Source of the DNA: Flavobacteriales bacterium UBA2306
GTDB lineage: Bacteria; Bacteroidota; Bacteroidia; Flavobacteriales; Weeksellaceae
Reading direction: 5' to 3'
Length of the DNA stretch: 64,000 nt
NCBI GenBank assembly: GCA_002345565.1
Contig: DDVS01000002.1
Coordinates: 1 to 64,000 of the forward strand
Part shown: one piece after another, positions 8,492 to 15,054 of the stretch
Position numbering within the stretch: position 1 is the stretch's first letter
How the letters are laid out: the number at the start of each line of letters is the position of its first letter
The notes under the pieces: generated by a model
What the model saw: the letters and a program-made list of their open reading frames with translations, nothing else
Told to the model about the DNA's origin: nothing
Databases searched by the model: none
Made by a program: the position numbers and the translations under genes

Positions 8492-9937
8492 TTATTTTAA
8501 TGTGTATCTGGTTATTTGATTCCCTGATAACACATACAAATATTTTCTTGTAACTAAGATGCTTTTTATCTTAATTCTATTTTCATTCTTAATCCTAAAG
8601 CTGTATAAGTATTGCTTTGTGCAGAGATTATATACATCTACAAAATCATTATTTCTTTGGTCGCTGTAAGATTCATCTCGACCTCGAATCTTCGACACAT
8701 TATAGAGCTTTTGATTTGATATGGATTGTATTTTATTAATCTCTTGTGGTACAGTTATCAATTTAGTCTGACCATTTTTAAGAGTTTTAGTTTTGATATC
8801 AGCTTGAGAGAATGAATCTAAAGTTTTGTTCCTGTGAATATTTTTAAGGTTGAAATCTGTTGATATGATTTCACTGTGATATAGATGTGTGTAAAGTATG
8901 TTTTGACCTTTATAGTCAATGCTTATATTTCCGTCAGTATCAAAAACATTATTTTGTTTTGATTGTAAAATTTCGTCAATGATTGCATATTTTTGAGTTG
9001 CAGAATTCAAAATACCAAGTTCGCTCGCGTTTGTTTTTACCAGCATTGTTTTGAATAAATACTTTTGAGGAGCAAGTAAATATAGCCTCGAAAAATATAA
9101 GCGATTAATTCCTGTATCATAGGCATTTAGTAACGGTAGTTTACCTTCATATATGACCGGAACTTTTCCATCATAAACACTAAAGTAAGGATACATTATG
9201 TTAATTGTAACACTGATAAAGTTATGATTGTAATGATTTAACTTGATGGTATCAGTCTTAATTAAATCAAATTTAGGCTCAATAGTCTTAAGTAGTAAAG
9301 GTGTTTTTCTATTGGCTAGAAATAAGGTGTCTCCATTATTACCTGCGAAGTAAAAATTGTCTGCAGGTAATTCTAATTGTCTTTCTTCTTTCAAGAAAAG
9401 AGAGATTGTTTTTCTTTTGAAGTTTCCTTCAGCTTTACGGATTAGCGGATAAAATAGTATAATCACAAGAAAACAAGAGATTGTAATCATTAGTAATAGC
9501 TTAATTACTGATATGCTTGATATATTTTTTTTAAATGTGATTACAATTGCAACTACTGCTAATATTATGCAGGCAATATTGAATGTTAAATGTTGATCCC
9601 AACTCATGGATTCTATAATTCCTCCACAGGAGCAAGGTACCGAACCAGTGTAATTAAGAATAAGATAAATGTACATTGTAAATGCTGACATTATACCACA
9701 GAAAGCAAGTAAGCCCATTCTCATTATTTTACTGGTGATTAATAGTCCTACAATAACAAGTTCTGTAATTATGACACCGTAAGAAATGAAATGTGAATAA
9801 GGACTAAGGATAGGTGACTGCGAGATTTGTACCTGAAATTTTTCAAAATCTAAAATTTTACTTACACTAGTGTAAATGAATAAGAAGGCGAAAAAGTAAC
9901 TTATGATCGATGCAATCTTGTATGATGAATTTTTCAT
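8492..9937 (-). CDS. MauE/DoxX-like redox-associated membrane protein with C-terminal periplasmic domain
   Basis: 481 residues. About five membrane segments occupy residues 8-165. Between the third and fourth is the motif VPCSCGG (C102 and C104), the hallmark of the MauE / methylamine-utilisation and VKOR-like membrane family thought to help form or shuffle disulfides. The remaining 310 residues are soluble and rich in beta-type segments, possibly a propeller (not recognised). The gene begins 19 nt after the hidden 56-residue ORF and lies 75 nt upstream of DUF6520, so all are probably one operon. Likely role: redox partner for the Cys-containing small exported products of the cassette (inference). 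Confidence 0.7.
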   Translation of the reverse strand: MKNSSYKIASIISYFFAFLFIYTSVSKILDFEKFQVQISQSPILSPYSHFISYGVIITELVIVGLLITSKIMRMGLLAFCGIMSAFTMYIYLILNYTGSVPCSCGGIIESMSWDQHLTFNIACIILAVVAIVITFKKNISSISVIKLLLMITISCFLVIILFYPLIRKAEGNFKRKTISLFLKEERQLELPADNFYFAGNNGDTLFLANRKTPLLLKTIEPKFDLIKTDTIKLNHYNHNFISVTINIMYPYFSVYDGKVPVIYEGKLPLLNAYDTGINRLYFSRLYLLAPQKYLFKTMLVKTNASELGILNSATQKYAIIDEILQSKQNNVFDTDGNISIDYKGQNILYTHLYHSEIISTDFNLKNIHRNKTLDSFSQADIKTKTLKNGQTKLITVPQEINKIQSISNQKLYNVSKIRGRDESYSDQRNNDFVDVYNLCTKQYLYSFRIKNENRIKIKSILVTRKYLYVLSGNQITRYTLK

Positions 9938-9956
9938 GGCTTCGTTGTTAATGGTT

Positions 9957-10127
9957 TTAACATTCTATAACCAATCTCCATCTTATATTCTCTCCGCAGT
10001 AATCAGGCATTTTAGTTCCCTTTGATATAGGACATGTTGTTTTAAAATTCCCCACGCTCTCCCATATACCACTTTTGGGACATGGTAGGCCTGTTTTGGA
10101 TATGATGGTTGAGCTTTGGGGAATCAT
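9957..10127 (-). CDS. small ORF (56 aa) with CPKSGIW motif, in frame behind the lipoprotein stop
   Basis: Translation of the minus strand from ATG 10127 gives a 56-residue frame ending at TAA 9957-9959. It contains GLPCPKSGIWES, TCPISKGTKMPDY and a closing C. The pattern CPxxGxW ... F/I-x-KG-x-x-MP-x-Y-x-G-x-x-x-x-W recalls a small Bacteroidetes module found in immunity or secreted proteins. The frame is the same as that of the upstream 70-residue lipoprotein and opens directly after its TAA, so this is either a separate gene or the C-terminal domain of one protein split by a stop codon. It lies 19 nt before the MauE-like gene. Confidence 0.55.
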   Translation of the reverse strand: MIPQSSTIISKTGLPCPKSGIWESVGNFKTTCPISKGTKMPDYCGENIRWRLVIEC

Positions 10128-10148
10128 TCTTGAGTATGATTGGTTTAT

Positions 10149-10361
10149 TTAATTTGCAGCCTGTCTCCAATCTTGGGTGTCTTTGATCGGGGGGTCTGGG
10201 TCAACAGGTACTGTTGAACTTGGCGCTATCGTATCACTCTCTCTAAGTAAAAGCATTGATTTTTCATCATCTTTTGAGTAGTCTGTAAGCTCTGCAGTCT
10301 CTCTACAGCTTGTAATCGTTAGGGTGCTTATCAACCCTGCAAATAGGAACGTTAACTTCAT
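10149..10361 (-). CDS. small lipoprotein heading the leftward operon
   Basis: 70 residues. The lipoprotein signal ends at TITSC, so about 50 residues remain after lipidation: acidic at first, then DPDPPIKDTQDWR. This DPxPP-x-x-D-x-x-DW ending is one I associate with short Chryseobacterium lipoproteins of unknown role (memory only). A -7 box (TATCTTTG on the minus strand, 10421-10428) lies 60 bp upstream. The following 56-residue ORF is in the same frame behind the stop codon, so the natural product could be longer if the stop is a mutation or sequencing error. Confidence 0.6.
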   Translation of the reverse strand: MKLTFLFAGLISTLTITSCRETAELTDYSKDDEKSMLLLRESDTIAPSSTVPVDPDPPIKDTQDWRQAAN

Positions 10362-10385
10362 AATAATTCAGATTTAAAAGTTTGT

Positions 10386-10397
10386 TCCGACGTCGGA
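10386..10397. promoter_or_regulatory. 12-bp perfect palindrome in the divergent regulator/lipoprotein region
   Basis: TCCGACGTCGGA lies between the leftward -7 box (10421-10428) and the lipoprotein ATG, so it would be in the 5' UTR or act as a downstream operator. It is a candidate regulator site, not a recognised one. Confidence 0.35.
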
Positions 10398-10420
10398 GGT
10401 ATTGTCTTAGAATTCTGAGT

Positions 10421-10428
10421 CAAAGATA
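10421..10428 (-). promoter_or_regulatory. -7 box (TATCTTTG) for the leftward lipoprotein/MauE/DUF6520 operon
   Basis: CAAAGATA on the plus strand reads TATCTTTG leftward, a match to TAnnTTTG. It is 60 bp upstream of the lipoprotein ATG. A clear -33 TTG at standard spacing is not seen, so activation by a regulator is plausible. Confidence 0.45.
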
Positions 10429-10482
10429 GGGGCGCCACGCCGCAAGAAAAAAGTGGACCACGTAAGGATTTAAAAATATAGA

Positions 10483-10506
10483 CGTCAAAATTTTTAAATT
10501 TTGACG
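10483..10506. promoter_or_regulatory. 24-bp palindrome upstream of the AraC-type regulator
   Basis: CGTCAAAATTT, then TT, then AAATTTTGACG, with perfect 11-bp arms. It sits between the divergent -7 box and the regulator gene (ATG 10644). Its position and symmetry fit an operator for a dimeric regulator, possibly the adjacent AraC-type protein. A bidirectional terminator is less likely because no genes converge here. Confidence 0.45.
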
Positions 10507-10643
10507 GAGCAAACTGGTAGAATTCCCTTTTGCAGCAATGGCTTTAATGGCTTTTGGTTTTTTTTTCATTCATACACGCAAATCAATGGGTATTTTTAAA
10601 TCTTATTGCTAAATTTGGTATATCCCCTAGATTTTATGTGCCA

Positions 10644-12362
10644 ATGAAGATGTCTCAATTAATAGGCTTGTGGCTGTGTCTCTTTTTCACGGATGCTTCC
10701 GCCCATGCTAAGCCGGAGTCTCCCTATATCGCATTAAGAAAAAAATATGAAAACCTCAAAAAGAATGATGAAAGCGCATTACCCTTCATCTGCCAATATA
10801 TTACCGAAGCTAAAAAACATAACGATTATGGGCATCTGGCACAAGGTTTTAAAGATGCTATTTTCTATTCCGCAGATGAGCAAGTCAAATTGATGTATGC
10901 AGACAGTACCATCATAGCGGCTTTAAAAACAGGGGATCAAAATCTGATCAGCAATGCCTATCTGGGAAAAGGGATTATCTATTATTTTAATTTTAAACAG
11001 TTCGAGCCCGCCCTCAATGAGTATATAAAGGCATACAAGTATATTCATAATTCTAAAGATCTGTATCAGGTTCATAAGGTAAAATACCATATCGGCGTGG
11101 TGAAAAGTTATTTGGGCTTCTACGACGATGCTCTGGATCTCTTCGGAGATTGCAAAAGCTATTTTGAAAATCAGTTACGGATAACAAAACATCCCAATCT
11201 AAAATTTAATTACGAAAAAGCTTACCTTAATACCATGCACCAGATGATCATCTGCCACAGACGCCTAAAGCAGGATAGAGTGGCCGATTCTTTAATCGAA
11301 ATAGCATTGGAGCGCATCAGCGATAGGTCAATGTTTAATTTAGAACTTAGCTATCTTCTGAAATGTAAAGGGATATCGGAGTTCAATAAAAGTAATCTCT
11401 TGGCAGCAGATATTGATTTACAGAAAGCCATTCCCGAAATCGTGAAAGCCAAAGATTTTGCTTGGGAAGCGGTAGCCTACTATTATTTGGGCAAAATCTA
11501 TGCAGCGACTGATAAAAATGCCGAGGCGCTCATGTATTGGAGCAAAGTGGATTCTATTTTTTCAAAAACCGCATTGGTTCTTCCTGAGATTAGAGGCTGC
11601 TACGAAGATCTCATCAATGTGAATCATAAAAACCGGGCGTTCAAAAAGGAATTGTATTACACAAAACAGCTCCTCAAGTTCGATAGCATCCTCAATAAAA
11701 ATTTTTCCTACCTCTCGTCTAAAATGCACAAGCAGTACGATAAGCAAAGATTGCTGGAAATGAAAAACGATTTAGAACAGAAAGCATTCCATCGATTAAT
11801 AATAGCCGTTGTGATTGTTGTTCTTGCCCTTTTTATAATTTCAGCATTAGGGATAAAATATAGAAAAGAAAAGGCGGTAGCCTCTAAATATCGTATGCTC
11901 TACGAAAAAGTAATTAGGAACGAAGCGGCAAATAGCATAAAATATGTGGAGAATAGTAAAATAGAAGAAAATAGAAAAAGCAGTCTCAAACCAGAGTTGG
12001 TAGAAGCTATTGCTGAAAAATTACAAAGTTTCGAAAAACAAAAATTATTTCTGCAAAAGGGTTTAAACCTTAGTGTTTTAGCACATATGTTGGATACCAA
12101 TACCCTCTACTTATCAACATATATCAACGAGACTAGGGAAATGAACTTCAGCCAATATCTCAATCGCTTAAGAATAGACTACATCACAGAATTGCTTTTT
12201 AAAGAAAAAAGATTCCTTAATTATACAGTAGAAGCGCTGGCGGAAGAATGTGGCATGGCTTCTCGACAAAATTTCTCAGATGTATTTTTTGAAATTAATG
12301 GCATCCGTCCCACCGATTTTATTAAAAATCGTCTTCAACAGATAAAAAATGATAAGCCTTGA
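10644..12362 (+). CDS. TPR-containing, membrane-anchored AraC-type transcriptional regulator
   Basis: 573 residues from ATG 10644. The frame is open from 10554, but the MKMSQLIGLWLCLF signal-like start fits better. The N-terminal 370 residues are helical and TPR-like, predicted periplasmic (YYLGKIYAATDKNAEALMYW is a clear repeat). One membrane segment (LIIAVVIVVLALFIISALGI) follows, then a linker and a C-terminal AraC helix-turn-helix (VEALAEECGMASRQNFSDVF ... GIRPTDFIKNRL). This class senses a periplasmic or envelope signal and activates neighbours. It is divergent from the lipoprotein/MauE operon and probably controls that cassette (inference). Confidence 0.85.
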   Translation: MKMSQLIGLWLCLFFTDASAHAKPESPYIALRKKYENLKKNDESALPFICQYITEAKKHNDYGHLAQGFKDAIFYSADEQVKLMYADSTIIAALKTGDQNLISNAYLGKGIIYYFNFKQFEPALNEYIKAYKYIHNSKDLYQVHKVKYHIGVVKSYLGFYDDALDLFGDCKSYFENQLRITKHPNLKFNYEKAYLNTMHQMIICHRRLKQDRVADSLIEIALERISDRSMFNLELSYLLKCKGISEFNKSNLLAADIDLQKAIPEIVKAKDFAWEAVAYYYLGKIYAATDKNAEALMYWSKVDSIFSKTALVLPEIRGCYEDLINVNHKNRAFKKELYYTKQLLKFDSILNKNFSYLSSKMHKQYDKQRLLEMKNDLEQKAFHRLIIAVVIVVLALFIISALGIKYRKEKAVASKYRMLYEKVIRNEAANSIKYVENSKIEENRKSSLKPELVEAIAEKLQSFEKQKLFLQKGLNLSVLAHMLDTNTLYLSTYINETREMNFSQYLNRLRIDYITELLFKEKRFLNYTVEALAEECGMASRQNFSDVFFEINGIRPTDFIKNRLQQIKNDKP

Positions 12363-12404
12363 TATTTTAAAAATATAATCTTCGTAATTTTCTGAAAAAA
12401 GGAC

Positions 12405-13253
12405 ATGGTAACAAAAACATTTTTTAGAAAAGTGGCTGCTTTGCAGCAGAATTTAGACCTTGATATCAAAAAAATACTGGAGCTGGATCAGGAAAAAGTA
12501 ATGATGTATCAGAAGATACTCATGAAAATTGACTTAAGTATCAGAGCGCTTAAAAAGCTGAAAAAAAATGTCTTGTTTGATTCTGTTGCAGAGGAAATTA
12601 CTTTCTTCAAGATTCATAAACCTTACTTTATTTCTCAATATATTTTTTTCTCAAAAGCCTTAAATATGGAAATCTCAAAACCATCCTCAGGAAATAAAGT
12701 GCTAAAAAAATATTTTCAAACAGAATTGACAACAATAAAAAATGAGATAAGGAAGGATATCCATTTTTATGATTACTACCGCAGAGAGGCGACCTATTTA
12801 GATCATAAATATTTCACCACCAATGCCAATGATCATAAAATGAAAATGTCATTGCATTTATATGATTTTGATGAAGATTTTACGACCACTCACGATCACA
12901 AATTAGCGCTAATTAAAGCCAACGAGCGATGGGCTGATTTTATCAATGCACAAATCGATTCTTTAGAACAATCCAAATCAGCTGCTCCGGAGACTAAAAC
13001 AAAAATATCTTGGACTTCTAACAAAGTCTCGTTGCTCGAAATATTGTATGCGCTTCATTTAACCCAATGTTTTAATGGGGGTAATATTGAGTTTGGGGAA
13101 CTGGTGCGCGAAACTGAAAAGATTCTCGCAATTGAGCTCGGCAATTGTTATAAAACAATTGGTGAAATTAAAAATAGGAAGTATAACAAAACAAAATTTC
13201 TGCAATTATTGATGAACAACCTCAATAAAACCATAGATGATCACAATATTTGA
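12405..13253 (+). CDS. RteC-domain protein
   Basis: 282 residues, starting 42 nt after the AraC-type gene. The sequence pattern (N-terminal helical part, central KNEIRKDIHFYDYYRREATYLD, then W-T-x-x-K-x-x-LLEILYALHLTQCFNGG and ELGNCYKTIGEIKNRK near the C-terminus) matches the RteC family. RteC of Bacteroides conjugative transposons is a DNA-binding activator of excision genes. Chromosomal homologues are common in flavobacteria without a known target. A strong terminator follows. No integrase or transfer gene is visible within the window, so it may be a stranded element gene or an independent regulator. Confidence 0.8.
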   Translation: MVTKTFFRKVAALQQNLDLDIKKILELDQEKVMMYQKILMKIDLSIRALKKLKKNVLFDSVAEEITFFKIHKPYFISQYIFFSKALNMEISKPSSGNKVLKKYFQTELTTIKNEIRKDIHFYDYYRREATYLDHKYFTTNANDHKMKMSLHLYDFDEDFTTTHDHKLALIKANERWADFINAQIDSLEQSKSAAPETKTKISWTSNKVSLLEILYALHLTQCFNGGNIEFGELVRETEKILAIELGNCYKTIGEIKNRKYNKTKFLQLLMNNLNKTIDDHNI

Positions 13254-13332
13254 CAAAATGTTTAATGGTTGATAACAATCAGGTTCTAATTGAAATCCTG
13301 AGGACCCTTTCTAATGCCTCTGACAGAGAATC

Positions 13333-13368
13333 GTTCGGTAGTTCGAAGAACTACCGAACTTTTTTTTT
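13333..13368 (+). terminator. strong rho-independent terminator after the RteC gene
   Basis: GTTCGGTAGTTC, then GAA, then GAACTACCGAAC: a perfect 12-bp stem followed by a run of nine T (13360-13368). Confidence 0.88.
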
Positions 13369-13429
13369 CACTTTTTCTAAACTTTGTGCAACCAAACAAT
13401 CAAATCCCATGAAAGTATCAACCCTCTCC

Positions 13430-13843
13430 CAAAGCATCTCATTTCCAACCCTTGTCAGTCTGAGGCCCTCGAAGACCATCTCACCTTGTCAGTCAGAGGC
13501 GCAGTTTATCCTGAGCCTGTCGAAGGGAAGACCCCTCGTGTCATTGCGAGGCACGAAGCAATCCCACCCCTGTCAGTCAAAAACCCTCGTAAACCCTTGT
13601 CAGTCTGAGGCTCTCGAAGACCCGTCATGCTGAACCTGTCGAAGCACCATAACAAAAAAACGCCACTCTCAACCTCTCCAACTCTCAAACCCATCAAACA
13701 TCAACCATCAACCATCAACCATCATTCCATTTATCATCAAAACCTCTCCAAGACTCCCTCGTGTCATTGCGAGGCACGAAGCAATCCCACCCCTGTCAGT
13801 CAAAAACCCTCAAACACAAACCCTAATAAACCCTCAAACCCCA
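13430..13843. repeat. dispersed repeat block 1 (three interleaved families)
   Basis: Family A, CATTGCGAGGCACGAAGCAA with GTGT before it: copies at about 13541 and 13766. Family B, GCAGTTTATCCTGAGCCTGT then CGAAGG: copy at 13501, with a partial one at 13627. Family C, TGTCAGTCTGAGG then CTCGAAGAC: copies near 13454 and 13594. Each contains short self-complementary parts. CAACCATCAACCATCAACC runs occupy about 13690-13725. The overlapping ORFs here are made only of repeat sequence and are not genes. Confidence 0.8.
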
Positions 13844-14131
13844 ATGAATCCAGCCAATCATCTCACCTGTTTCTACGAAAAAGCCACAAACGATGAAGCC
13901 ATCAACCCAACGCACATTAGTCTATATATTGCCTTGTTCCAATGCTGGAATATCAATCGTTTTAGAAATCCCATCAGTATTTCAAGGGAAGAACTGATGC
14001 GTAGCAGCAAAATCAACTCCAAAGCAACCTACCACAAATGCCTCAGAAATCTTCACGACTATGGATATATTGACTATCAACCCTCTAAAAACCCTTTTAC
14101 AGGCAGTCACGTCAAGATGCTGACATTTTAA
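13844..14131 (+). CDS. small winged-helix-like protein associated with mobile regions
   Basis: 95 residues from ATG 13844, embedded between repeat blocks. The pattern NPTHISLYIALFQCWN ... FRNPISISREELMRSSKI, then ATYHKCLRNLHDYGYIDYQP and a KNPFTGS tail, matches a widespread small Bacteroidetes protein with a helix-turn-helix / winged-helix appearance, often seen beside conjugative-transposon and insertion genes. Its function is unknown, though DNA binding is likely. The upstream part (13800-13843) is C-rich repeat-like sequence, so the promoter is unclear. Confidence 0.7.
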   Translation: MNPANHLTCFYEKATNDEAINPTHISLYIALFQCWNINRFRNPISISREELMRSSKINSKATYHKCLRNLHDYGYIDYQPSKNPFTGSHVKMLTF

Positions 14132-14175
14132 CAACCCCTCTGATGCGCTCCAAAAACTGTCAGTCTGAGATCCCA

Positions 14176-14382
14176 GCGCTGGCGCGAGCGTCCCGCTCGT
14201 GCCAATAGATAAATAGTAAACAATTTCTTATATTTACTAAATGTCCAGAAAATACAAATTTTGACTACAATCGTAGGGTTTTTAATTCGTGCGTTTTATT
14301 ACGAGGAGATTATGTAGAAATTTTGCAAATTGATGTTAATAAGTAAAGCTTATGGGCACGAGCGAGACGCTCGCGCCAGCGC
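14176..14382. mobile_element. 207-bp MITE-like element with 29-bp terminal inverted repeats
   Basis: The left end (14176-14204) begins GCGCTGGCGCGAGCGTCCCG, and the right end (14354-14382) is its reverse complement with about two mismatches. The interior is AT-rich with no ORF. A related right-end fragment recurs at 26555-26623. The shape, short with long GC-rich inverted ends and no gene, is that of a non-autonomous transposon mobilised by another element. No target-site duplication could be established by eye. Confidence 0.65.
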
Positions 14383-14385
14383 AAG

Positions 14386-14780
14386 GAAGACCCCTCGTGT
14401 CATTGCGAGGCACGAAGCAATCCCATCCCTGTCAGTCTGAGGCTCTCGAAGACCCTTTCACTCTGAGGCGCGGTTTATCCTGAGCCTGTCGAAGGAAAGG
14501 CTCCTCATGTCATTGCGAGGCACGAAGCAATCCCATCCCTGTCAGTCAGAAACCCTCAAAAACCCTTGTCAGTTTGATGCGCAGTTTATCCTGAGCCTGT
14601 CGAAGGGAAGACCCCTCGTGTCATTGCGAGGCACGAAGCAATCCCATCCTTGTCAGTCTGAGGCGCAGTTTATCCTGAGCCTGTCGAAGCACCACAACTT
14701 AAAAAACGCCACTCTCAAACCCTCCAACTCTCAAACCCATCAACTATCAACCATCATTTATCATCAAAACGTCACTTAAT
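14386..14780. repeat. dispersed repeat block 2
   Basis: Family A copies lie at about 14401, 14511 and 14631, family B at 14468, 14579 and 14663, and family C at 14428. They occur as A-C-B-A-B-A-B units, so the region grew by repeated insertion or duplication of a compound unit. A CAACTATCAACCATCATTTATCA-like run follows near 14740. Open frames across this block encode only repeat-derived peptides. Confidence 0.8.
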
Positions 14781-15028
14781 CCTCTAGAAGAGTATTTAAG
14801 AAATTTCCAGTTTCATACGAAAAACAAACCCTTGACCATCAAAAGTGTAAAATAAAAATGTCAATTTCATAAAAACAAATTGCATTTTAAGAGGAAAACA
14901 CCATTATTAAATCACTAAAAATTCAACCATAATATTAAAAAACGTGTATTTTATAGCAGTTTTAGCTTTATGATTAAATTAATTTTAAAAATTTAACACT
15001 ATTTAATAAATCTGATTGTAAATAATAT

Positions 15029-15036
15029 TATATTTG
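15029..15036 (+). promoter_or_regulatory. -7 box (TATATTTG) for the RHS operon
   Basis: TATATTTG fits TAnnTTTG and lies 18 bp before ATG 15055. It shows that the ATG, not the in-frame TTG at 15034, is the start. The AT-rich stretch 14781-15028 before it holds nothing else I can identify. Confidence 0.5.
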
Positions 15037-15054
15037 AAAAAAAAAGATAAAGCT

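Noticed and set aside
13250..13697. Several ORFs on both strands over the repeat block after RteC
   Set aside because: They translate only the repeat units (CQSEAQFILSLSKG and similar), overlap each other and lack start signals or protein-like composition.
14507..14779. 90-residue ORF in repeat block 2
   Set aside because: Entirely repeat-derived; the same peptides appear in the block at 13400-13640.
13430..14780. CRISPR array
   Set aside because: The repeats are not evenly spaced, differ in order and have no unique spacers of uniform length; no cas genes.
12405..15000. Integrated conjugative element around RteC
   Set aside because: Only RteC and a small winged-helix gene; no integrase, relaxase, tra genes or attachment repeats are in this window.
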